In this document: positions 15,151-24,385 of the stretch, in pieces
How positions within the stretch are numbered: position 1 is the first letter of the stretch
Layout of the letters: each line of letters begins with the position of its first letter
Assembly: GCF_000717025.1 (NCBI RefSeq)
Contig: NZ_JNXG01000002.1
Coordinates: forward strand, 1-64,000
Reading direction: 5' to 3'
DNA: 64,000 nt
From: Streptomyces atroolivaceus
GTDB taxonomy: Bacteria > Actinomycetota > Actinomycetes > Streptomycetales > Streptomycetaceae
Translations under genes and position numbers: made by a program
Notes under the pieces: model-generated
Told to the model about the DNA's origin: nothing
What the model saw: only the letters and a program-made list of their open reading frames with translations
Databases searched by the model: none

Positions 15151-17748
15151 TCAGGACCTCTCGCGCAGGGTCGCGGTGAAGCTTCGGCCGTAGGCGTGGT
15201 GGGTCGTCACGTCGAGGCGGGTGCCACCGGGGACAGGGCGGACGCGGACTCCGGGGTCGGCCGAGACGCGCCGCAGGGGCGGGCCGTGGAGGGTGACCGA
15301 CAGGGAGCGCCGCGTCGTCGTCGGGTCGGACACCGCGATGGAGTACGTGCCGCCCCTGGTCCGCCACAGCATGACCGACGCCGGACCGTCGATCGAGAGG
15401 TGTCCGGCGCGGTGCGTCCCAGGGGTGAACGTATTGGCGGCGGTGATGCCCAGCCGGCTGTGTTGTGCGGCCTGCAGGCGGACCGTGTTGGACAGCACGG
15501 AGAGCGGGCCGTGGGCGTAGGACGCCAGCTGTTGCGCGGAGGCGTTCGGGACGAGTGCGTGCGCCATGGAGGCCGGCCGCTCTCCGGCAGCCTGTTCGTA
15601 GGACAGTGTGAAGACCTGTTTGGTCACTGCGGTGTCCGGGTTGGCGAGACGCACGAGCCGCCTGCTGCGGGTGACCGTGTCGAGGGCGACGAGTACGGGC
15701 GGGCCGGACAGGAAGACGTACCCGACCGCGGTCTTCTGCTCCTCGTCGGCGTACCGCAGCCAGGCCGGCGGGGAGGATCCGGCCCTCTGCCAGGGTGCTC
15801 CGTCACGGAGGCCCCCGGTGATGACGACGGGAGCGGAGGGGGCGGCGATGCGGCTGTCGACCGTCGTGGTCACCGCGCGGCCCGACAGGCCGGTCACACC
15901 TGCCGAGAGCACGAGGATCTCGTCGTCGAACATGAACCACGACCTGGTGGCGCCGGCCGCCCGGTACGCGACGAGGTCCTCGGGGAGCGTGCCTGCCTCC
16001 CGGGCGGCGTACGCGGCGTCGTCGGACTGCACGAGACCGGCCACGCCGTAGGCGCCGAGGCGGGCGCCGCCGGAGTACCGGTGGGTGCCGCGAGGGAAGT
16101 AGACGTAGGTGTTCTGCGACTCGGAGGACGACGTGAAGCCCCGCCCGGGGTTGTCGTACCAGAGGGTGCCGTAGAGCTCGGGGACGGTGCGCCGCGTCTC
16201 GACGGGAGCGGTGACGCCTGCGAGGCGGTAGGGCTCGACAGCGGTGAGGTAGTCGATGCCGAACGCCTGCCGCTGGTCCGCACCGGAGAGGTAGAGGTGG
16301 TGGGCGCCGTCACCCTGGAACCAGGGCATCAGGTTCTCGCCGCTCATGTACTCGTACTTGCTGATCCGGTCGGAGCTGCGGGCGAGGGCGAAGGCATAGC
16401 CGGGCCGGCGGTGGACGGTCCGGTCCATCGCGTTGAACGCCGAGTGGGAGGCGGCGGGGCCGAGGTCCTTGGCGGGCGTGGGGGAGGCCAGGATGTCGGC
16501 GTGGCGGACGATGCTGACGGGGGAGACGAAGGACGTGGTGTCGAGGCTCGCCTTCGAGGTCTGCCGGAGGAACTTGACGTAGCCCTCCAGGGCCTCGGCG
16601 TCGCTGCCGGACGTGTGCGCGGACAGGTCGACGACGGCCTCGACGACGGCGGTGACGTCCGCGTACCCGGTGCCGGTCCGTGAGACCGCGCGCCCTTTGA
16701 CGATCTCCATCATCCAGCCCTCGAAGATCAACGGGGCGAAGCCGTCGGTGATCCACCCCTGGACGACGCCGGCCAGGCTGTCGTCAGGGATGTAGCCGGT
16801 GCCGTCCAGGATCTTGAGGGTCTGGACGATCCGGGTGAGAAGTCCCTTGCCGTAGGAGCCGGTGTACGCGACGGAGGCGTGCTGGACGAAGGAACCGTCG
16901 GCGTAGAAGCCGTCGGTGACCCCGTGGCGCGGCGCGTACGGGTCGATCGTCGCGAAGACGGTCAGCTGGTCGGCGAGGGCTTTGCTGATGCGGGCGTCGT
17001 CGCCGAGCAGGGCGCCCTGGAGGATCCGGTTCGTCGTGATGTCGGCGAGATTGGCGCCGGTGTGGAAGCGTGAGTCGAGGTCGACGTCGCCGTCCTTGCC
17101 GTTACGGAGGTACGCGTCCATGGAGGCGACGTACGTCGCTGTGAGTTCCGGCCGGTACGCCGCCACCTCGTCCCTGAGCAGGACGAGGGTCTTCGTCACG
17201 TGGGCCGGGATCCCGATCTCCCAGTGGAACCAGTTGCCGTAGTAGCCCTTCGCCTGGTCGCCGAACCAGTCGTCGTGGAGGCGTACCAGGCCCTCGACGA
17301 CCCGGCGCCGGATCTCTGTGCCGTCGGAGGCGGTGGCACCGGGCAGGCAGGTGGCCAGGGCGATCTCGTAGAGGTACTGGTACGACGTGCTCAGGTTGGG
17401 GTCGCTCGTGCCGAGTGGGAGGCCCTTGAAGAGCTCGTCCCGCCCGGCGCCGTCCATCGCGGCGAGCCGGGCGTGCGCCGTCGTCCGCAGGGAGGCCAGT
17501 TTCGCGGCGGCCTCGGGGCGGGCGTTGGAGGCGGCGGTGCCGGCGAAGATCGCGACGGTATTGCGGAGGAGGGCGGCCCGGACCTCGGCCGAGGGGCCCG
17601 AGCGGTTCGGGGAGCCCGACGAATTCCCGGAGCGCGGGGCGGCAGCCCGGCCGGGCCGGGGATCCGCCTCGGCCCGCAGCGCCTGGGACACCGCCCAGAG
17701 CGTGGCGGCGGGGATCACGGACAGTGCGGAACGACGAGAGAGCTCCAC
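15151..17748 (-). CDS. Secreted polysaccharide lyase family 8 (hyaluronate/xanthan lyase type)
   Basis: 865 aa from the GTG at 17748; a GTG at 17754 is only one base from the GGAG site and less likely. A Tat-like signal (SRRSALSVIPAATLWAVS) predicts export. The alpha/alpha toroid holds the PL8 active-site segments: NWFHWEIGIP, TGANLADITTNRI (catalytic Asn), a His/Tyr segment DGSFVQHASVAYTGSYG, and arginines near MDRTVHRRPGYAF with SGENLMPWFQGDG. Beta-sandwich domains follow. It would cleave uronate-containing polysaccharides by beta-elimination; hyaluronate, chondroitin and xanthan are all possible. Monocistronic. Confidence 0.92.
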   Translation of the reverse strand: MELSRRSALSVIPAATLWAVSQALRAEADPRPGRAAAPRSGNSSGSPNRSGPSAEVRAALLRNTVAIFAGTAASNARPEAAAKLASLRTTAHARLAAMDGAGRDELFKGLPLGTSDPNLSTSYQYLYEIALATCLPGATASDGTEIRRRVVEGLVRLHDDWFGDQAKGYYGNWFHWEIGIPAHVTKTLVLLRDEVAAYRPELTATYVASMDAYLRNGKDGDVDLDSRFHTGANLADITTNRILQGALLGDDARISKALADQLTVFATIDPYAPRHGVTDGFYADGSFVQHASVAYTGSYGKGLLTRIVQTLKILDGTGYIPDDSLAGVVQGWITDGFAPLIFEGWMMEIVKGRAVSRTGTGYADVTAVVEAVVDLSAHTSGSDAEALEGYVKFLRQTSKASLDTTSFVSPVSIVRHADILASPTPAKDLGPAASHSAFNAMDRTVHRRPGYAFALARSSDRISKYEYMSGENLMPWFQGDGAHHLYLSGADQRQAFGIDYLTAVEPYRLAGVTAPVETRRTVPELYGTLWYDNPGRGFTSSSESQNTYVYFPRGTHRYSGGARLGAYGVAGLVQSDDAAYAAREAGTLPEDLVAYRAAGATRSWFMFDDEILVLSAGVTGLSGRAVTTTVDSRIAAPSAPVVITGGLRDGAPWQRAGSSPPAWLRYADEEQKTAVGYVFLSGPPVLVALDTVTRSRRLVRLANPDTAVTKQVFTLSYEQAAGERPASMAHALVPNASAQQLASYAHGPLSVLSNTVRLQAAQHSRLGITAANTFTPGTHRAGHLSIDGPASVMLWRTRGGTYSIAVSDPTTTRRSLSVTLHGPPLRRVSADPGVRVRPVPGGTRLDVTTHHAYGRSFTATLRERS

Positions 17749-17867
17749 CAGCACGCTCCAAAGTCCGGCCTGTAAGCGCTTGTTCCCGTATCACCCAGCC
17801 AAGCAACGGTCTCTCGCCGGTGTCAACGGCCGGGGCGTTGTCAGTGGCCTCGACTACGGTCGACCGC

Positions 17868-20141
<2,274 letters not shown>

Positions 20142-20228
20142 CGGGGCGGTCCGTGCCGTCCTCGTCCGCGTCGTGGAGGCCTGCGTCTCACGTACAGCAC
20201 CACTGCTTCAACTCGCCGGGCCGACGTT

Positions 20229-20245
20229 GACTAGAATCGTCTCTC
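20229..20245 (+). promoter_or_regulatory. Putative -10 element for a leaderless transcript
   Basis: TAGAAT at 20232-20237 ends 8 bases before the ATG at 20246, and no Shine-Dalgarno sequence is present. This spacing would put transcription start at or next to the A of the ATG, the arrangement of leaderless mRNAs common in Streptomyces. A weak -35 (TTCAAC, 20207-20212) is 19 bases upstream. Confidence 0.5.
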
Positions 20246-20605
20246 ATGTCGAAGCCTGACGAACTGCTCGTTGACGTCGCCACGCTGGTGGAGTCCGGGC
20301 ACAGCAATCAGATGTCTCTGACCGTGGTCGCCGGTGGCGCTGTCATCACCGGCCGGCTGGCTCCTGAAGCGGTCTGGCGGCAGCGGGTGTCGGAGGTCCT
20401 GGCGGACTCGGCCCGCCTGAGTGATTTCTCCGCCGTCTTCACTGCCACGATGCGCGAGGAGAAGCCGCCCACACATCTGCACTTCCACGTGGCGCGGATT
20501 CTGCAGGGCACGGTGGGAATCCCCGAGACCGGCGGGATGTACCGCGTGGCCATCGACGACGTCAGCGCCTGGACCATGGGCGACTTCAGCTACTCCGATC
20601 ACTGA
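20246..20605 (+). CDS. Conserved hypothetical protein, 119 aa
   Basis: 119 aa, acidic, no membrane segment or signal peptide. Composition and codon use are typical of the host, so it is a genuine gene. I do not recognise the family. The hydrophobic N-terminal third (LLVDVATLVESGH, MSLTVVAGGAVITGRL) and the central PPTHLHFHVARILQG strand suggest a small alpha/beta fold. No RBS is visible; translation may start from a leaderless mRNA. Downstream is another unrecognised small gene in the same direction. Confidence 0.72.
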   Translation: MSKPDELLVDVATLVESGHSNQMSLTVVAGGAVITGRLAPEAVWRQRVSEVLADSARLSDFSAVFTATMREEKPPTHLHFHVARILQGTVGIPETGGMYRVAIDDVSAWTMGDFSYSDH

Positions 20606-20728
20606 CCTGGCTCGCCCTCAGCAACCCGTCGGTGCCGCCGGATGTGCGGTACCCGGCGGGTGGCGCGGCTCCCTCTCCACGAGCCGGCCGGCCGGTCACG
20701 GTCGTGGGCGGTCCGGCATGACGCCAGG

Positions 20729-21163
20729 GTGAGCATCATCGTCGAGTTCTTCGCCGCTCCGGATGACGCGTCAGCGGCTCTGGTTCTCCGGACCGGGCCG
20801 CAGCGCGTCTTCGAGTCGCTCTCCTTCGGCACCTTCGATCCCGAGGAAGCTGTGGTCGAGTGGCAGTGCCTTCTTGCCGGGGACAGCTTCGAGGAACTCG
20901 TCGAAGCCGGTGAGCCTCGTCCCGTCGCCGACGCGGGCGATGACGGGTGCCTCGTCTTCGCGATCGCGCCTCGCCTGTCCGCGGCACTGGCCGAGGCTGA
21001 GCAGTCCGAGTTGAAGGATGCCGCTCTCACGTGGTCGTCACAGCGTGCGGAGGACGGGGAGGTCATCGACACGGAGATGGCCTCCGTGATCCTCGGTGAC
21101 CTGGCCGCTCTCGTCCGCAGCGCCCGAAGCCAGGGCCAGGGTGTCTACTGCTGGGTCGCGTAG
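20729..21163 (+). CDS. Hypothetical protein, 144 aa
   Basis: 144 aa from the GTG at 20729 (VSIIVEFFAAPDD); codons upstream to 20642 are unlike protein. Acidic and soluble, with strands at the N-terminus, a central helix-rich part and a C-terminal LAALVRSARSQGQGVYCWVA. Small acidic streptomycete proteins of this style are common, but I cannot name the family. No strong RBS is visible. It lies 123 bases after the preceding hypothetical gene and could be co-transcribed with it. Confidence 0.65.
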   Translation: MSIIVEFFAAPDDASAALVLRTGPQRVFESLSFGTFDPEEAVVEWQCLLAGDSFEELVEAGEPRPVADAGDDGCLVFAIAPRLSAALAEAEQSELKDAALTWSSQRAEDGEVIDTEMASVILGDLAALVRSARSQGQGVYCWVA

Positions 21164-21367
21164 GGGCCTGCGGTCGGAACCTGACCGTCGCCGACGCCGC
21201 GGTGGCGATGGCGGACGACGTGGCCGCGCTTGCCGTAGCCCGCGCTGGGCCTGGCGCGTCGTGACCGCAGGGGAATCACGCGTGGCGGCGGCGCGGGCCA
21301 CGGCCCCGGGCCTTGGCGGTCCCCTCGTCCGGAGGGGGCCGCCGCCGGTACGGCCCGCCGGTCGGCG

Positions 21368-21718
21368 TCAGGCGCCCGGGGCGGAGGCCTGCGGTGCGTT
21401 CTCCGCGTCTGCGGCGCGGCGGTACTCGGCGTTGATGCGCTGGGCTTCCTCGAGTTGGTCCTCGAGGATGATGATGCGGCAGGCGGCCTCGATGGGGGTG
21501 CCCTGATCGACGAGTTCCCGGGCTCGGGCGGCCATGCGCAGTTGGTAGCGGGAGTAGCGGCGGTGTCCGCCCTCTGAGCGGAGCGGCGTGATCAGGCGGG
21601 CTTCGCCGATCGCGCGGAGGAATCCCTGGGTGGTGCCTAGCATCTCGGCGGCCCGGCCCATGGTGTAGGCGGGGTAGTCGTCGTCATCGAGCCGGCCGAA
21701 CGAGTCGTCCGCGGTCAT
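21368..21718 (-). CDS. MerR-family transcriptional regulator
   Basis: 116 aa with a single MerR-type HTH (about residues 15-65): AYTMGRAAEMLGTTQGFLRA, then ITPLRSEGGHRRYSRYQL, followed by a short coiled dimerisation helix (LEDQLEEAQRINAEYRRA). No C-terminal ligand domain, and no cysteines for metal sensing. This short form is widespread in actinobacteria as a stand-alone DNA-binding protein; its targets are unknown. A perfect 14-bp hairpin lies 26 bases upstream of its start, on the far side of which is a rightward terminator. Confidence 0.88.
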   Translation of the reverse strand: MTADDSFGRLDDDDYPAYTMGRAAEMLGTTQGFLRAIGEARLITPLRSEGGHRRYSRYQLRMAARARELVDQGTPIEAACRIIILEDQLEEAQRINAEYRRAADAENAPQASAPGA

Positions 21719-21743
21719 CGCACCTCTCTGTGGAACGCGTGGA

Positions 21744-21774
21744 GGGGCCCTGGTGCCATTGGCACCAGGGCCCC
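21744..21774. promoter_or_regulatory. Perfect 14-bp inverted repeat upstream of merR
   Basis: GGGGCCCTGGTGCC (21744-21757) pairs with GGCACCAGGGCCCC (21761-21774) around an ATT loop. No T run follows on either strand, so it is not a classical terminator alone. It could be an operator for the MerR protein (start at 21718, opposite strand), the 5' hairpin of a small rightward RNA ended by the terminator at 21796-21828, or a mRNA-leader structure of merR. Confidence 0.6.
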
Positions 21775-21795
21775 GAAGGAACTGCTACACCATCT

Positions 21796-21828
21796 GCCGG
21801 CCCTCGTACTGCGCCGGCCATCTTTTTT
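21796..21828 (+). terminator. Rightward intrinsic terminator
   Basis: Arms GCCGGC (21796-21801) and GCCGGC (21813-21818) are self-complementary and form a 6-bp stem over an 11-base loop, followed by CATCTTTTTT (T run to 21828). There is no rightward gene between 21164 and this point that clearly needs it; the previous rightward gene ends 630 bases upstream with an antisense gene between. That makes a short non-coding transcript (about 21730-21828) a possibility. Confidence 0.6.
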
Positions 21829-22016
21829 CCGCGGGCCCGACCTTATTGCTGTCGGGGGCGCGGGGATCGCGGTTGCTCGACCGGAGACCACCTCACTATC
21901 GATGTCCTGCGGTACCCGGGCTCGGTGAATCCACCCGGGCGATCCTGATGGCGCTCAACTCCTCCGTTCTTCCCTCGTGATGAACTGCTTGCCTTACGGG
22001 TCATGCGTACTGCTGG

Positions 22017-22275
22017 TACTGCGGTACTGCTTGTGGCGGCCCCTGATGACTGCGGGCTGCCCGGTCCGGTCGTCAGTTCCGTTGCCGTCCTGCGACTGCT
22101 GTGGCTTCGGGACTCCACCACCGCACCGTTTTGTGTACTGCGGTACTGCTTGTGGCGGCCCCTGATGACTGCGGGCTGCCCGGTCCGGTTGTCAGTTCCG
22201 TTGCCGTCCTGCGACTGCTGTGGCTTCGGGACTCCACCACCGCACCGTTTTGTGTACTGCGGTACTGCTTGTGGC
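22017..22275. repeat. Tandem repeat, 119-bp unit, 2.2 copies
   Basis: Unit 1 22017-22135, unit 2 22136-22254, then 21 bases of a third (22255-22275). The two full units differ by one C/T change, so the duplication is recent or homogenised. The unit begins TACTGCGGTACTGC, itself a short internal repeat. 119 is not a multiple of three, so the repeat shifts frame and is unlikely to encode protein. The surrounding 21829-22449 carries no convincing gene. Confidence 0.9.
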
Positions 22276-22449
22276 AATGTCTACTCCCGTCGGAATAGAT
22301 TTCCGAGCACGAGCCAGAGAGGAAATCGGCCTCGATCATGAGGGGCAGTCTCGGCCCGCTGCGCGTGGGAGCTGCAGCTCAGGGCCCGGCCGTCGCGCCT
22401 GTTCCAGCATCGGTCCGACCGTGCAGGCCTGCCTGTTCGGCCGGCCGGA

Positions 22450-22686
22450 CTACTCGGAGGTGTGCAGGTCCGCCTCGGCGAAGTGGTCGAATTCGCCGGC
22501 CACGACGCCTTTGGTGAACGCCTCCCACTTCTGTGCGGTGGTGGTCACGACCGTGTCCGGGTCGCCGGTCTCTCGGAGGTGCACGAGGTCCCCGGGGCCG
22601 AACGCGATCTCGATCCAGGGGCCCGGCCCCTCGGCGTCGTCGGGGGCGGCACGGGTCCAGGTGAGGGCGGTGGGGTGATCAGGCAC
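22450..22686 (-). CDS. DUF397 domain-containing protein (C-terminal type)
   Basis: 78 aa DUF397 protein: LTWTRAAPDDAEGPGPWIEI in place of the usual W-x-KSS-Y-S start, then VHLRETGDPDTVVTTTAQKW and AFTKGVVAGEFDHFAE, the hallmark end of the family. DUF397 proteins partner with XRE-DUF5753 regulators in Streptomyces and probably modulate their DNA binding. It overlaps the preceding DUF397 gene by 8 bases, giving two DUF397 genes in tandem behind one regulator. Confidence 0.88.
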   Translation of the reverse strand: MPDHPTALTWTRAAPDDAEGPGPWIEIAFGPGDLVHLRETGDPDTVVTTTAQKWEAFTKGVVAGEFDHFAEADLHTSE

Positions 22687-22867
22687 GGTCGTGGGTCTCT
22701 TTGACGGTACGGACGAGCGCGGCCCAGGCGGTGGGGCTGGTCCGGAGTATCGCGCCGCTGGGGTCGCTGCTCTCGGTGAGGGCGACGGAGTGCTGGTCGG
22801 CGGCGACGTGTATGCACGAGTTGCCCTGAGCGCAGTAGGACGACTTCTGCCAAGCGGGTGCGGACAT
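22679..22867 (-). CDS. DUF397 domain-containing protein
   Basis: 62 aa from the ATG at 22867, with a strong GAGGAG 8 bases upstream. Family motifs are clear: PAWQKSSYCAQGNSCIHVA, then VALTESSDPSGAILRTSPTA and a final WAALVRTVKE helix. It starts 11 bases downstream of the XRE-DUF5753 stop and overlaps the second DUF397 gene. The trio reads as one regulatory operon; likely a small partner or antagonist of the XRE protein. Confidence 0.9.
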   Translation of the reverse strand: MSAPAWQKSSYCAQGNSCIHVAADQHSVALTESSDPSGAILRTSPTAWAALVRTVKETHDRA

Positions 22868-22878
22868 CTTGAATCTCC

Positions 22879-23724
22879 TCACAGATTCCGGGCGATGGTG
22901 TGTACGAAGTCGCGTGACTGGCTGGGGGTGAGCGCGATGGCCTCGATGCGGTTCAACAGCGCTCGGTACTTCTGCAGTTGCGCGTCCGCGTCCAGGAAGA
23001 CGGGCCCGTGTGACTGATCCAGGTTGACGCTGTCGAGCTGCGGTACGGCGCCGTGGATGTAATAGACCGACTGCCCCGAGCCGGCGAACGCTCCGGCCGA
23101 GAACGGGATTACCTGAAGCACGACATGGGAGTGCTCGCTCATTTCCACAAGGTGTCCCAGCTGTCGGCGGGCCACCTCCGCGCCTCCGAACTGCATGCGC
23201 AGGGCGGCCTCGTGAATGACTACGTGCTGGTGGGTCGGCGGATCGCGGAAGAGTACGGCTTGCCGCTTGATGCGGAACGAGATGCGGTGCTCGATGTCGG
23301 GCGGTGAGAGTTCCGGCGCGTCCTGGCGGAAGATCTCGCGGGCATGCTCCGGGGTCTGGAGAAGGCCGGGAATGTGGACGGTGACCGCCGTGCGCAACAT
23401 CGCTGCGTGATGCTCCACTTCGGCGAGGTCCAGGAGGGGTGCGGGCAGGACCTCTCGGTACTCCTCCCACCAGCCGCGCGTGCGGTCGGCGGTCATGTCG
23501 CAGAGCGCCTCGACGACCGCCGACTCGGTACACCGGTAGTGGTCGGCCAACGTGCGGACCCTTGCCGGGCTCACTCCTACGCGACCGGCCTCCATATTGC
23601 TGATCTGGTTCTGCTTCACGCCCAGGAGTTGGCCGGCCTGTGTCGCGGTGAGCCCGGCGTGTTCACGGAGCTTGCGCAGTTCATTTCCGAGGCGGAGTTG
23701 ACGACCCGTCGGGTTGGTCCTCAC
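22879..23724 (-). CDS. XRE-family regulator with DUF5753 domain
   Basis: 281 aa. The HTH covers residues ~10-60 (LGNELRKLREHAGLTATQAG, KQNQISNMEAGRVGVS). The DUF5753 ligand-like domain fills the rest: RTAVTVHIPGLLQTPEHARE, IKRQAVLF, VVIHEAALRMQFGG, and VVLQVIPFSAGAFAGSG. It is the streptomycete WhiJ/AbaA-associated type. Immediately downstream are two DUF397 genes; divergently, 203 bases away, is a HATPase gene. All three gene types recur together in actinomycete regulatory loci linked to development or secondary metabolism. Confidence 0.93.
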   Translation of the reverse strand: MRTNPTGRQLRLGNELRKLREHAGLTATQAGQLLGVKQNQISNMEAGRVGVSPARVRTLADHYRCTESAVVEALCDMTADRTRGWWEEYREVLPAPLLDLAEVEHHAAMLRTAVTVHIPGLLQTPEHAREIFRQDAPELSPPDIEHRISFRIKRQAVLFRDPPTHQHVVIHEAALRMQFGGAEVARRQLGHLVEMSEHSHVVLQVIPFSAGAFAGSGQSVYYIHGAVPQLDSVNLDQSHGPVFLDADAQLQKYRALLNRIEAIALTPSQSRDFVHTIARNL

Positions 23725-23927
23725 CGGTCTTGTCGCCCCTTTGCGCGCCTTGTCACCCGAACGGGTGGTAGTTCACTCATTACTCAAATTGCGGTTAATG
23801 CGTTAGCTGTGGGTGGCTACCGTGGACCCAGGCCACCCGCCCGGAAGCACCCCGCTCGACGGAGCGACCTCGTCACCGGGCCATGCGACACGCATATCCC
23901 GACTCTCCTCCTTGAACGGAGACTTCC

Positions 23928-24383
23928 ATGGCTCTGGCCACCGTAACGCCGCCTTGGGCGTACACCCTCCAACTTCCGCAGGATCCCCGTGGGCCCGGGA
24001 TCGCGCGGGCGACCTTGCGGACCGTGCTGCAGGTGCACGGGATGAGGGATCTCATCGAGACCGCCGAGCTGCTGGCCGGCGAGCTGGTCACCAACGCGTA
24101 CCGGCATTCCTCGGCGCCGTACTCGCTCCGGTTGCGCGGGGCGGGGCGGAATCGGGTGCGGGTCGGGGTGTGGGACAGCAATCCGGTGATCCCGGATCCG
24201 TTCGGTGGTGGGATCCGGGACGAGCCGTGCGCCCTGGCGGAGAGCGGGCGTGGACTGCGCATCGTCCGGGAGTGCGCGGAGAGCTGGGGCGCCTACCCGA
24301 TCAGGGGCGGCCTGCCGGGGCAGGGCGGGAAGGTGCTGTGGGTGGAGTGCACGCCCCGTGCCGCCCCTGATCGGACCGGGTGA
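23928..24383 (+). CDS. HATPase_c ATP-binding protein (RsbW/anti-sigma-like)
   Basis: 151 aa single GHKL ATPase domain: ETAELLAGELVTNAYRHS (N-box), VRVGVWDSNPVIPDPF, and GRGLRIVRECAESWG (G-box). No other domain. RBS GGAGA 6 bases before the ATG. In Streptomyces such proteins accompany XRE-DUF397 pairs, as in the divergent operon here, and may act as serine kinases or partners rather than classical anti-sigma factors. Its stop is 2 bases from the convergent adenosine deaminase stop. Confidence 0.9.
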   Translation: MALATVTPPWAYTLQLPQDPRGPGIARATLRTVLQVHGMRDLIETAELLAGELVTNAYRHSSAPYSLRLRGAGRNRVRVGVWDSNPVIPDPFGGGIRDEPCALAESGRGLRIVRECAESWGAYPIRGGLPGQGGKVLWVECTPRAAPDRTG

Positions 24384-24385
24384 GG

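Noticed and set aside
14806..16683. 625-codon rightward frame antisense to the lyase gene
   Set aside because: No recognisable domain; the antisense polysaccharide lyase has all catalytic segments.
21843..22277. Leftward 144-codon frame through the 119-bp repeat
   Set aside because: The repeat period is not a multiple of three and the translation is Arg/Ser/Gln-rich; no RBS. Considered non-coding.
22003..22280. CRISPR array
   Set aside because: Repeats are 119 bp and directly adjacent with no unique spacers, so this is a tandem duplication.
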